A DNA stretch of 60,000 bases from Bolinopsis microptera (Eukaryota > Ctenophora > Tentaculata > Lobata > Bolinopsidae), in assembly GCF_026151205.1 (NCBI RefSeq), contig NC_087075.1:9968303-10028302 (forward strand), read 5' to 3'. Numbering within the stretch: the stretch's first letter is position 1; every line of letters begins with the position of its first letter. Position numbers and translations under genes: made by a program. Positions 24,448 to 36,769 of the stretch are shown one piece after another. A model generated the notes under the pieces. It was not told the DNA's origin, did not search any database, and saw only the letters and a list, made by a program, of their open reading frames with translations.

Positions 24448-25966
24448 TAAATGTAAGAAACAACAAACATTTTACTGTTCCTATCAACAATGACTATTTA
24501 AAATTAAATATCGCGGACATATTAATTATTGAATACAATGTACTGTCTAAGACTAAAGTCTTTCGGGGAAAGGATGATGTTCAGATTAAGAAGAAGAAGA
24601 AGAATTTAAGTTCCCATATTTATAAGGTAGCTCTCCTTAATTCAATAATTCACATTAACTTTTGTCATTATCAACAATGATAACTATAAATGATACAATT
24701 GTTTTCACAATTTGCTCCATCCGCTTAGTGAGAATATTACACATAATATTCACTTGACGTTCTGTTCAATCAGGGACAGGCTATATAACTGTCAGCAAAT
24801 GCGGAAGAACTATAACAACCACAAACTATTCATCGAAATGCGACTATAACAACTGGTCGCACAAATGGAGCAGAATGTAGAATCCAGGAATGACGAGTCC
24901 CAAAACAAAGGATTGGTTATTATAGCTTTATAGGACGATCCTGAATGGGACATGCAACGTTTTATAAGTACAGCTAATGAACTACCAAAATAGTAGTTGA
25001 GAGAGACTTAATCTATCAGTAAACTAACCAAAACAGACAAAGTCGATGTAGACCGATAGCCGATAGGTAGACTAGTTAAAATGTAGCCCCAGTAAACTAC
25101 CACAGTAAAAGTAAAGATTTACAAACCGATTAATTATACTACCGAGACCACCATCACTAATTATCAAGATAAACACCCTAATTATAGGAGATAACAAGGC
25201 TGCTACACTGGGGAAATTGTCGTGAACTGCAGTAGAAACTGTTAGATCGTTAGGCTGTTACCAAGGCGACACGTTAAGAAGTTGTACCTTTGTGAAGATT
25301 TTGGTGAATCTATTACTCTATAACTATAATATCGCAGTGGAACTAGCAGTGGAACTCGGAGTGAAACTAGGAGTGAAACCAGGAGTGCACCAATCACCAT
25401 CGCACAATCAGCACTCAGCACTATAATATCGATCACTGCAACCCGATGGTACGTATAAATCTCCACACAAAATTATGAAATGGTGCCAGACGAGTGCTAG
25501 ACGTGCGAGATAGTAGAACGTGCCATAATTTGAACCTTATAGTTGGCACGATAAAATTGTGGTAGCACCAAGACTTTCAGAGGACATTAGTTATGCAGTG
25601 ATAGGAGGAGGGCAACAATGATGGCAACTTAGAGACCCTTGTGAGGACCGTACTTACAAGTCACTACCTCTATTGTGGAGACCACACTATTCACCGAGTT
25701 GTCATGGTAACAAAGCAGTCGTCATGGTAATGACTGGTATATGACCTGAAGCTGCAAATGAGCCTGACATTATCTTTTAATCGCTACAAAGCTTCCGGGA
25801 GCCGGGCTACTGGTAGGAGATCAATAATCTGCTGATATTTGGGCAATCGTCTGGGTATTACATCGAACTATAAGGATCATAATTTGTACACAGATACACA
25901 CGTTAACTGTCAGAGGGCTAAGGGTAGATAATTTGTAGAGCTTCATAAGGCACCTGGTGCAGAGAA

Positions 25967-26800
25967 GGGAGGAGGGAGGAGGGAGGAGGGAGGAGGGAGG
26001 AGGGAGGAGGGAGGAGGGAGGAGGGAGGAGGGAGGAGGGAGGAGGGAGGAGGGAGGAGGGAGGAGGGAGGAGGGAGGAGGGAGGAGGGAGGAGGGAGGAG
26101 GGAGGAGGGAGGAGGGAGGAGGGAGGAGGGAGGAGGGAGGAGGGAGGAGGGAGGAGGGAGGAGGGAGGAGGGAGGAGGGAGGAGGGAGGAGGGAGGAGGG
26201 AGGAGGGAGGAGGGAGGAGGGAGGAGGGAGGAGGGAGGAGGGAGGAGGGAGGAGGGAGGAGGGAGGAGGGAGGAGGGAGGAGGGAGGAGGGAGGAGGGAG
26301 GAGGGAGGAGGGAGGAGGGAGGAGGGAGGAGGGAGGAGGGAGGAGGGAGGAGGGAGGAGGGAGGGGAGGAGGGAGGAGGGAGGAGGGAGGAGGGAGGAGG
26401 GAGGAGGGAGGAGGGAGGAGGGAGGAGGGAGGAGGGAGGAGGGAGGAGGGAGGAGGGAGGAGGGAGGAGGGAGGAGGGAGGAGGGAGGAGGGAGGAGGGA
26501 GGAGGGAGGAGGGAGGAGGGAGGAGGGAGGAGGGAGGAGGGAGGAGGGAGGAGGGAGGAGGGAGGAGGGAGGAGGGAGGAGGGAGGAGGGAGGAGGGAGG
26601 AGGGAGGAGGGAGGAGGGAGGAGGGAGGAGGGAGGAGGGAGGAGGGAGGAGGGAGGAGGGAGGAGGGAGGAGGGAGGAGGGAGGAGGGAGGAGGGAGGAG
26701 GGAGGAGGGAGGAGGGAGGAGGGAGGAGGGAGGAGGGAGGAGGGAGGAGGGAGGAGGGAGGAGGGAGGAGGGAGGAGGGAGGAGGGAGGAGGGAGGAGGG
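25967..26800. repeat. (GGGAGGA)n purine satellite, ~119 copies
   Basis: 834 bases of nearly pure 7-mer repeat are interrupted by one shortened unit near 26361. The plus strand is all purine with frequent GGG runs, so triplex or G-quadruplex folding is plausible. Long open frames on both strands are repeat artefacts. It lies inside the annexin 5' introns. Confidence 0.99.
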
Positions 26801-26842
26801 CTTATCAACTTAAGTACCTGAATAGTGTGTAGTAAGCCTTAC

Positions 26843-26856
26843 CCTGAGAGTCCCAT
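26843..26856 (-). CDS. Very short candidate annexin first exon
   Basis: ATG GGA CTC TCA GG ends at an excellent donor (AGG|GTAAGG) in phase 2. It could only join in frame through the 22-nt exon at 22905-22926 (giving MGLSGDAVDEDT before YMHPYT). The frame fit is neat, but the acceptor of that microexon is poor. Confidence 0.2.
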
Positions 26857-28073
26857 TGTACTCAACTCTGAACAAGAGAGGTCAATTATGCTCTGAGCAC
26901 CGAACCGACTAATACCAGTCCAGTAATGGACAATGGAACAAAATTAGCTTCATAATGATCCAGGCTTCTAATTTTATGGGCATGTAAGATTTTTAAAGAT
27001 TTCAACGCGGTTCAGAGGTCATTAAGTGATTTCTGATCTTTATTTAGACTAAGTGGGTTCTACATCTAGATAGTTTGTGGTCTAGTAGTGGTAGATTAAC
27101 AATGAATTATTAAGCTAAGGTTTCATTCTATTTTTGTCAGCAAAGAAACAATATTGGGCTAGTCTAACTGTACGATTTCGGAAGTTACAATGTACTTTTT
27201 AAAAGTCAAGAGTCTACATTTATTCGAGTTATACGTTTTTATCAACCACAACGATCATCCTCCACTTTATGATTTTAGTTTAATCGTTCAATTTTGAGGT
27301 GTGGCTTTTAGAATGAGTTCAAACGAGGTCTTGATGGTTCGGATTGTGAAATATGATGTTTTTTTTGCAAACTTAAATCAGCTTTAGCAATCAGCAAGAA
27401 CTAGCTTCATTTTCAATGTGTGTCCTCTGAAAGTGACGTTTCAATTGAGGACGTTAATAGTTAATACATCTAAAAATCGAAATGGTGAATTGATTGAAAT
27501 AAAGAAATCGAAATTAATAAATCGAAATAATGAGCAAAATAAAAGACAAAATTATAAGTTAAACTAAATAAAGAGATAAAAATACATGTTAATAATGAAA
27601 CAGATAGAATTAAACAAATAAACTACATAGGAACCCTTTCATACCACCCTACAACGACTCGTAGTACAGCTTGCAGCAAGGAACTACACAACAGGAAATG
27701 AAGATATCTATTGTTCAGTCACACCAACCTACCACGGGTTTCATTCTTTTGATGAGTTTCTGGGTCGCAGTAAGCAATATATTCTACCACAATAAAAATT
27801 ACTTTATGAGAATACTCAATACTGAGTATTTAAAGTTACGACCGAATCACTGATTTGGAAATTATTGGCCCTAAGTTCTTAAGTTATATTGGCCTTTACT
27901 ATAGTGCGTTCGACTTTTTATTTTTCTAGCACTCGTCAAAATTAAGGCATACAAAATGTATGATGATAAACAATCAATTTAAAACTTTTATCAACGAATA
28001 TTTCTTAATATCATGCCAACTATATATAATCTCATCGTTTGATACAAAATTAAACAAGCAAATCAATCAATCA

Positions 28074-28170
28074 TATTAGCGACAAGAGAAACGCCATTGT
28101 TGGACGTGAGGAGAGTGAGGATTCCTCAAACTACATTAAATTAATACCTTCTGTAACGTCCTGAATAAAT
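28074..28170. repeat. ~110 bp dispersed repeat, copy 1
   Basis: AGAGAAACGCCATTGTTGGA, CGTGAGGAGA, CTCAAACTACAT and CTTCTGTAACGTCCT occur here and, in the same order and orientation, at 50886-51005. The interior is well conserved although flanks are unrelated, as expected for a short mobile repeat. Confidence 0.85.
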
Positions 28171-28210
28171 ATTAATATAGTTACGAAAACAAAATTAATA
28201 AGTTAATTAC

Positions 28211-28264
28211 CTTGGAGGAGACACGGGACATTGGTTTGTCGGGGTCTCGGTGAGCGTAATACAT
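28211..28264 (-). CDS. Annexin alternative first exon c
   Basis: ATG at 28264 opens MYYAHRDPDKPMSRVSSK, ending in phase 0 at AAG|GTAATT. An in-frame TAA lies 18 nt upstream of the ATG, so this Met is the start unless an upstream exon is spliced in between. It fits the shared exon in frame. Confidence 0.72.
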
Positions 28265-29300
28265 CGCAAACTTATCACTTTAAAATACGGGCTGTGTAAG
28301 AAACAAAAATAATGTCTCGTATAGTGAGCCCCCAGAACAACGCAATACAAACTTAACGTTATAACTACTGTGCAGTCTAAGACAAAAATATCACGTGTGT
28401 TCTAACTATGTTTAAGTTTGCACGTGTGCAATGTGCATCAGTCACAATCAAGTACTAGGACAGTGTTGAATAATTACTCTTAACGGTACCGGGTACCATA
28501 TTACGTTACCCTAGTCGTTTACATTATTACCCTATGTTTGGCCCTGTGGAACGTCCACCAAAAGCAAAATGTACAGCAGAACAACTAAAAATGTAAGATG
28601 ACCGCTAATGACCGCTAATGACCGCCAATGTCGCAACGAGTATAACGCTAACTAACTCAGACATCTAAAAGTTCAAACTGAACTGTTCCACTGGTTCCAC
28701 TTGAATATATAATTAAAACTATTACAGTTAACCGATACGGCGCTTATGTTTCCAGCGACCCTTAATTCTTAATTTAGATAATTTAGATTTTAGAACGTCT
28801 GCTGAAGGAAATAAAAGGACCACGGTCAAAAAAATTTAGATTTAACTCGCGCTGATCGTTGTTTTAAAAAATTCCGTGAATTTTGTAGGCTAAGATTTAA
28901 CATACTTTACAGTTACGGAAATGTGACCGCTTAGTTATTAATACTTTGACTAAAATTTTGGTTGCAAATTTTGGTCGTTTTACGGTCTCAATTAAAAATC
29001 AAAAACAGTGTTTGTGCATACAACTTTAACAGACAATACTATGAACTTATAGTTATGTTAATTCTCAGCCTCGTGAATATTTATATACTCATCAAGTTAC
29101 ACAGGTTAAGAACTAAGTAATGTACTCACAGTAACACCAATTACTTATAATTACATTACTAGTAATAATTAGACTCAGTCCGAGACAAATTATAGCAAAG
29201 TTAAGCTATTGAAACATATAGTCGCATCACTATTTAGAAAATTTATTCCTTTGTAACAAAAATAAGAGCCTCGCACAAAAGCAACCCCTGAACTTAACTG

Positions 29301-29322
29301 GGGGGGGGGGGGGGGGGGGGGT
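29301..29322. repeat. Poly-G run (~22)
   Basis: A homopolymer run in AT-rich DNA. The assembly length may be unreliable. Confidence 0.9.
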
Positions 29323-29591
29323 AATAACCACTACTACTACCACCGTAAACACTGAACTGGGTAGTTTACAGTATACTTATAGTGGTTATAATGGTCACGG
29401 TGTTAGGTAACTACAATAGAACCCTATAGCAGTGTATGTGAGTGTGTATGACAGTCTATGCAAAATAAAAAGGTTCAAGGGGTAAACTGCTCTTAACAAA
29501 GCTATAATCTCCATGCTAATGACCACCTTATGACACTGTATGTCATACCCTAGACGTTAGACAACATGACTCATACACTTGAATGTCATTG

Positions 29592-29789
29592 CACGTGATG
29601 TATGACGTAACTACGCGTGATGTGTGACGTCACTACGCGTGATGTGTGATGTCACTACACGTGATGTGTGACGTAACTACGCGTTATGTGTGACGTCACT
29701 ACGCATGATGTGTTACGTCACTACACGTGATGTGTGACGTCACTACACGTGATGTGTGACGTCACTACACGTGATGTGTGACGTAATGA
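29592..29789. repeat. 22-bp CRE/E-box tandem array, 9 copies
   Basis: Each unit is close to CACGTGATGTGTGACGTCAC plus TA. It therefore alternates an E-box-like CACGTG and a CRE-like TGACGTCA. It lies 1.3 kb upstream of annexin first exon c. A regulatory role is inferred from motif content only. Confidence 0.9.
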
Positions 29790-30324
29790 CACTGTATGTG
29801 CCCTGAACAATATTATTCATGCCACAAAATCATCAATAATAACTCTGAACTACAACGAGACTGAACTAGTACTATACAAGTACTAACAACTGCAACCCGC
29901 TACTAAACGCTTGTTGAGAAGAACAGTACGGCTAATTCACGTGTAGTTCATTTAACGTGTATTCAATAGAAACTTAAACTGCTGGTAATGCTTAACGTGT
30001 AGTTACTAACGTTACTACTACAAGTAACATAACTACTACTATATACTACTATAACTATGGGACAACTCTATCTAGCCCAAAGTAAGAGAACAGAAGCCAA
30101 ATTTCGCCAATTCAGGGGCAAACAAAATATAACCGATAAAATATTCTACTATACAAAAACTGTTATTATACTAAAACTATTACTACAACTTCTACAAGTA
30201 CAATTACTACTTGGACATCTACGGGTAGAGTTAATGGCCTAATGATCAGAGTGTGCCAGCAGACCTCTGAGAAGAGAGCTAATCACTTTTACTGATACAA
30301 AAATATACTTTATATACTGTGTGT

Positions 30325-30790
30325 GTGTGTGACGTCATAACACGTGGTGTGTATGTGACGTGACTATACGTTTCTATTGTTCGTTGGGGCAATAGGAAAA
30401 AGTCACACGTTTTAAATCATTAAAACTTGATTTCGCAGAATTAATAACATCTGTCTGATAACATTGTTGATCCATTTGAAAATTCTGCGATTTATTAAAA
30501 TTACGATTGAATGATATTCAGTAAACTCTAAAACACGATACCAAACTTCACTAGTTATAGTTTAAGAGCAATCGTTACAGAAGATGACTCTAAACACTAA
30601 TATAAACGGCTGCATGAACTTAAATAAAATCACAGCAATTATAGTGGAGGGTGAGTGTAAGGAAATTATTATTATTTGTACACACGTTTAGTTATAATCA
30701 TATTTTGTAACGTCATAAAATGTCACGTGACGTCATAAGGGGTGGCATGTGACGTCACGACACGTCACACCAAGTTACGTCACGTGATAT
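30325..30790. promoter_or_regulatory. Scattered CRE/E-box motifs
   Basis: TGACGTCATAACACGTGG (about 30330) and a cluster of TGTCACGTGACGTCATAA, TGACGTCACGACACGTCAC and TTACGTCACGTGATA (about 30720-30790) combine the same two motifs as the nearby arrays, without a regular period. Confidence 0.4.
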
Positions 30791-30879
30791 AAATTATTAT
30801 TCGTACACAGAATCACGGTTTATTTTTAATATGTTTCTCATTTTAGTGATTATATTTATAGTTGGCCGTGATCATCCGG

Positions 30880-30955
30880 TTTGATACTTATTATCTATGA
30901 TAAGCAATTAAATACATTTATATGTTTGATACCTATTATCTATGATAAGCAATTA
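30880..30955. repeat. ~38-bp duplication
   Basis: ATTATCTATGATAAGCAATTA occurs twice in tandem just before the GC-rich island. Confidence 0.85.
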
Positions 30956-30969
30956 TATATATATATATC

Positions 30970-31165
30970 TACGCAGCCTAGCGGGCGGAAATTTATATCG
31001 CCCGCGCGGCTGCGCGGCGATATAATATATGTCCACGAGGGCGCACAGCCCGAGGACGACATATCCCCGTATAGCCCGGAGGGCCCGTTGGGCCCGAGTG
31101 CTATATGGAATTCCGCCCGCGAGGCGAGTAGGATATGTATTATAACCACCAGCGGGCGCTTTATG
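30970..31165. mobile_element. GC- and CpG-rich island, probable MITE-like insert
   Basis: About 195 bases of GC-rich sequence interrupt AT-rich DNA. Inverted blocks occur inside: GCGGGCGGAAATT against GGAATTCCGCCCGC, and GGGCCCGTTGGGCCC. Overlapping frames on both strands look non-coding. The compact inverted structure suggests a foldback element; a CpG-island promoter is an alternative. Confidence 0.45.
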
Positions 31166-32893
31166 CAGTTCCCAACAATCATAGCAAATAGAATTGTAAA
31201 CGATTTCGAACTCAAGTTGCAAATTTACGAGAAATCATGCTTTTACCTTTGGTTTAAGATGCAGAACAGGGCAAAATTACTGATTACAGAACACAATAGA
31301 AGAATAGAGAACCGACGAAAAACCGGCCGTTATATCAAAAACTTTGTCAGCTTATTGTTTCATGTAGTTCAAGTTGTAAACGATCACAATGCAGGCCATC
31401 GCCGCGCCATGAGTGTGAGTTCGTCAACTGTAATCATCTATAACTAACGTTACCAGGAGAGTTTGAGACGGAGAAATCAGAAAACGTGAGAGCAGAACGT
31501 CAAATTCGCAAAAAACAACATTTAACTGGCGGTGTCAAAACAGGGCAAGTTTCTATTCGGTACACAATATGAATATATTTACTAGTGCAAATCCGGCCTG
31601 AATATAAAAAAACAGAATTCAGCTTACTACACAGCTTACAGTTACACCATCAAAAGGAGAAGACGTACTATAATGGTATTATACATCAACCGAATCGATG
31701 AACAGTCAAACCTCCGATATAAAATAAATACGTGCACAGCTGTGCCGTATAGTACCTTATCCTAGACGTGTCCCCGACCGTTTTTTAGACAACATAATTA
31801 AAAAAGTAAAATTAAAAGTAGTACAACTAATGAAGACAAAGCTGGATTTAGCAGGACATAATTTCGATTTATCTGCTAGAAAATCAAGGTGCATCTGCTT
31901 TCAGCTTTGTTAGGTTTACTTGCGTTGCGAATTTGAATGTAAATGATTATTTAAAATTATACGAGAGTGGTATGAAATATACTGAAAACATACACTATCC
32001 ACCATTTACAGACTGTAGTTCATTTCGGGACAAAAAGCCTCATTCATTATAGCCCATGCAAAGGGGGCTATCTAAAATTCCCAATTTGCTTTTTTGATTA
32101 CGTAAAATTAATATAAACTGAATAATTAATTTATTAATAGATGTGGATACTGGTGGGGAGGTGAAACACATTTGTTTACTTTAATAGTAAGCACATGTTC
32201 AGCGGGTTGAGGAGGTGAAACACATTTGTTTACATTTTTAAGGTAAGCACATGTTCAGCGGGTTGAAGAGATGATACACATTTTGTATTATAGAAGGCTT
32301 GTAACACTTGTAACGCTTTCTTGTTACCCCCCTTTGAAGGCCCCGAATTATTTTCTGATCGAAAGCTCAAAAATAACCGAGAAATCGACCTTCTTATTAA
32401 CTCATTTTGATGACTGTTTCTGACCTAAAATTGCACGAAAAATCGATTTAGCTAGGTTTCAGAACCTATAAACACTTCCTTATCCATCAAAATTGATGTT
32501 TTATAGTTGATACGAGCAACAAGCAACATATGTTTTGATCCTTCGGTTCTACTCATGACCTAGGCAGTTAAGCTGAACCCGACAGATCGAGGCAATCCTC
32601 ACCTTAACTGATCAAACTGGTACTAACACAATTTTCAGATATAAATTTTCTTTGCGATACGTTTATTGCAGCTTTGCAACTTGAGTGAAGACCAGAGTAC
32701 GAAAACACACAGCAGGTAAGCAACTCACTTTTGGTGACTGTTCCTCACGAACATTCTGATCCTGTAACAATTTAGTATACGGTAGCTTAGAAGTGAAACC
32801 CACTTATTGTAGTACCACCTATGGTCATACGAGACTAAGGAATAATATACATAAATAAGTTACATAATAAATTACCATATATAACAAACATAT

Positions 32894-35800
32894 TACTCCC
32901 GTAGCAGGGAGGAGTTGAGTGTGCACTTCGATGTACAGAGTTTTTTGCTGCTGAATCGGGTTAAATAGGTCATTGGTAACTCAAAAAATCGAGGGCCGCA
33001 TGTTGTGTCGCTAGTCCCAACCCTGTGGAGCCACGCCCATATTTCATATCAGGTGCGTATATGGGAAATATTTATCTCAGCTTCTGAAGGTCTAAGAGAC
33101 TCAAACTTGAGTTTAAAATGACCGCAATACACATGTTTATATTGGTACTATGAAGGTCATGAAAGCCCAAAATGCTTATTTTTGGAAAAAATTCAGAAAA
33201 ACCAATTTTCACTTGGGCGCGAGTAAAAAATCTACACTAGAAATTGAGTGAAAATCGAGTAAGCAGTTCAGTGTCTACCACATTTCTAAACACAGGGTCC
33301 TCTGTTAGGTCATTCTTAATCAGAATTGATAAAGTAAGCAAATTTTATTAGTAGTTTCAACCCTGTGGAGCCACGCCCATATTTCATATTATGTGCGAAT
33401 ATCGGAAATTTGTATCTCAGCTTCTGAAGGTCTTAGAGACTCAAAGGTGGGCTTAAAATGACCGCAATGTACATGTTTATATTGGCACTATGAGGGTCAT
33501 GAAGGCCCAGAATGCTTATTTTTTGGAAAAATTCAGTAAAACCGATTTTCAAGTTTGCGACACTTGGGCGTGAGTAAAAATCGACGCTTAGAAGTTAAGT
33601 GAAATCGAGTATGAAGTTCAGTGTCTGCAACGTTTCTAAACACAGGATCCTTTGTAAGGTCATTCTGAATCAGAATTGATAAGGTACAAAAATTCTATGA
33701 GTAGTTTCAACCCTAGGGAGCAAAACTCCTAAATTACCCCCAGGCGCAAATATATGACTTTTCTATCTCGGCTTCTGAACGTTGTAGGGGCCTCTCTTTG
33801 AGCTCAAACTAACTACGATGGCCACATTTATATACCAACTGTAAAGAAACATAGGGTCTATACTCTATAGTGCTTAGTTTTTAAAAACTCATTTAAAAAC
33901 TGTTTTAACCTTCATGCATCATAAAATAGTAACATCAAACATGTACTTAATTATGGTATCTCGGGCTAAAAAGTCTTATAGACATTTGCAGCACAGTAAA
34001 ACGTTCAACATGAACACATTCGGATAACATTTATGGAGAAGCACATAGGTACCACCTAACTTTAATTTTGGTATAACTGCGAAAATACTCAGTTTCAGAA
34101 GCTCCTTCCAGCTATCTTAGGCTGCCATCAGCTCCCTCTCTGGGACTCTCTCCAGTACTGCTTGTCTATTATGGCTAATCAACTTGAATCCAACCTCATG
34201 TAGTAGAATCTACTTCTAGTTACCTTCTGCTAAGTCCATGTCAACTCTACCCAGCTACCACCACCAATATGTTATAATTTTAGATCTTTCTAGCAACTTC
34301 TGATATGAGTGCTACCTCTTCCTCTATCCAGCTACTATACCACCAGATGGCAGAAACCACCAATTCCAGCTGTCTCCACCTACTTCGGCTACCTCTATTT
34401 AGCTACCACCAAGGTTCCTCCAACTTCTGCTATTTCTAGCAACTTTAGCTTAGGGTAGTGGGCTACTTCTTGCCCTGTCTAGCAACCATCAGCAACATTT
34501 TATTCTGGCGTTTAGAGGTTGCTAGAAACAGCAAATTTCCTCTTCCTTAATGAGCTAGAAATTGTTGGAGAACTAGAAGTAGATTCTACTACATGAGGTT
34601 GGATTCAAGTTGATTAGCCATAATAGACAAGCAGTACTGGAGAGAGTCCCAGAGAGGGAGCTGATGGCAGCCTAAGATAGCTGGAAGGAGCTTCTGAAAC
34701 TGAGTATTTTCGCAGTTATACCAAAATTAAAGTTAGGTGGTACCTATGTGCTTCTCCATAAATGTTATCCGAATGTGTTCATGTTGAACGTTTTACTGTG
34801 CTGCAAATGTCTATAAGACTTTTTTAGCCCGAGATACCATAATTAAGTACATGTTTGATGTTACTATTTTATGATGCATGAAGGTTAAAACAGTTTTTAA
34901 ATGAGTTTTTAAAAACTAAGCACTATAGAGTATAGACCCTATGTTTCTTTACAGTTGGTATATAAATGTGGCCATCGTAGTTAGTTTGAGCTCAAAGAGA
35001 GGCCCCTACAACGTTCAGAAGCCGAGATAGAAAAGTCATATATTTGCGCCTGGGGGTAATTTAGGAGTTTTGCTCCCTAGGGTTGAAACTACTCATAGAA
35101 TTTTTGTACCTTATCAATTCTGATTCAGAATGACCTTACAAAGGATCCTGTGTTTAGAAACGTTGCAGACACTGAACTTCATACTCGATTTCACTTAACT
35201 TCTAAGCGTCGATTTTTACTCACGCCCAAGTGTCGCAAACTTGAAAATCGGTTTTACTGAATTTTTCCAAAAAATAAGCATTCTGGGCCTTCATGACCCT
35301 CATAGTGCCAATATAAACATGTACATTGCGGTCATTTTAAGCCCACCTTTGAGTCTCTAAGACCTTCAGAAGCTGAGATACAAATTTCCGATATTCGCAC
35401 ATAATATGAAATATGGGCGTGGCTCCACAGGGTTGAAACTACTAATAAAATTTGCTTACTTTATCAATTCTGATTAAGAATGACCTAACAGAGGACCCTG
35501 TGTTTAGAAATGTGGTAGACACTGAACTGCTTACTCGATTTTCACTCAATTTCTAGTGTAGATTTTTTACTCGCGCCCAAGTGAAAATTGGTTTTTCTGA
35601 ATTTTTTCCAAAAATAAGCATTTTGGGCTTTCATGACCTTCATAGTACCAATATAAACATGTGTATTGCGGTCATTTTAAACTCAAGTTTAAGTCTCTAA
35701 GACCTTCAGAAGCTGAGATACATATTTCCCATATACGCACCTGATATGAAATATGGGCGTGGCTCCACAGGGTTGGGACTAGCGACACAACATGCGGCCC

Positions 35801-35899
35801 TCGATTTTTTGAGTTACCAATGACCTATTTAACCCGATTCAGCAGCAAAAAACTCTGTACATCGAAGTGCACACTCAACTCCTCCCTGCTACTGGAGTA
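32894..35899. mobile_element. 3.0 kb palindromic foldback element nested in the left TIR
   Basis: It starts TACTCCCGTAGCAGGGAGG and ends with the complement (one mismatch), flanked by TAT on both sides. The intact right TIR shows the empty site with a single TAT, which proves insertion and gives a 3-bp (possibly 4-bp) target duplication. The arms are about 1.32 kb each (32894-34220, 34570-35899) around a loop of about 350 bases. Each arm contains two clear and one diverged ~345-bp direct repeats beginning CAACCCTGTGGAGCCACGCC. No transposase is visible, so it is non-autonomous. Confidence 0.9.
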
Positions 35900-36404
35900 T
35901 ATGAACAGGGAGATCGTCTCCTTAACAAATCGAACAGGTACTATCACAATTTCCAGAGCAGGTACTATCACAATTTCCAGAGCGTAATTTCACAATTTCC
36001 AGAGCATAACAAAGTCAAAAGAAACACAACGAAGGTAGGTTACCAACACCACAATATAACAATTATACTAACAACTGAATTAAATTTATTCTGACGACGG
36101 GCAGCCCTGATGTGCTCCGTCATCCTCAACGAGCGACCACTTGTAATAGAGGTGTTATGTCATGTGACACCGATCCGTCCAATCACAAACAGGACGAGTC
36201 AGCAGATCGATATCGTGTGTTTACTTTCCTTATCTTTATTTGACCCTCTGTTCACATTGTTATCTCTACCACATCTCGGCTCGGCAAGGTCCGCGTGCAA
36301 TATCTGCACCGCGGTAAACACGCCATGATTACGTCATGAACTTGAAATAGTGTGATTGTTGTACTTATATAACCGTGCCCATTGCCCACGTACAATACAA
36401 ATTG

Positions 36405-36406
<2 letters not shown>

Positions 36407-36436
<30 letters not shown>
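36407..36436. repeat. Poly-G run (30) at inner edge of left TIR
   Basis: It mirrors the 17-C run at 37109-37125 in the right TIR. The two should have been equal when formed, so the run has changed length or was mis-assembled. Confidence 0.95.
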
Positions 36437-36437
<1 letters not shown>

Positions 36438-36485
36438 TTGTAGGAACTTATCGTCCAGTCATGAACAGAATATTAACATAATTTT

Positions 36486-36769
36486 TTAGTTATTTAAGCA
36501 GACCTGGTCATTTTTAAAAAAATCACTGTCCACTTCCCTCAAAAAAACATGGTTCAAATTAACAAGTTGGGCACACACGAATGCGATGTCGCTCAGATAA
36601 GGCAACATCTTCGCCACAACTTTTTTTCCCAAAATCTTGTACCGCTTCGGATAGCCAATTGAGCGTTCCACGTGGATGCGGGTGATGTTGACTTTTCTGC
36701 TGGCTGCTACTTCTTCCGGCGTGAACTGAGTCTTGCCCCACATCCCCGCTGGGATGTTTAGTGTAACTC
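36486..36769 (-). pseudogene. DDE_Tnp_4 (Harbinger/THAP-type) transposase, C-terminal exon
   Basis: After an acceptor (TTTCAG|GAGTTACAC) the frame reads VTLNIPAGMWGKTQFT, then PEEVAASRKVNITRIHVER, KRYKILGKK and DIAFVCAQLVNLN, and reaches a stop at 36486. This matches the C-terminal third of DDE superfamily 4 endonucleases: VTLNIPPF, GK.QF...EV..TR, RIHVERaIgR.K.fril and ...vCa.L.Nf. The Glu of IHVER is the usual third catalytic acid. The domain parts carrying the first two Asp residues are missing from the element core, so the element cannot make an active enzyme. Confidence 0.85.

Noticed and set aside
25918-26832. Open frames of ~290 codons on both strands
   Set aside because: They are translations of the GGGAGGA satellite: period 7 in all frames, no start context and no non-repeat domain.
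30881-31447. 188-codon plus-strand frame
   Set aside because: It crosses an AT-rich duplication and the GC-rich island, overlaps frames on the other strand and has no domain.
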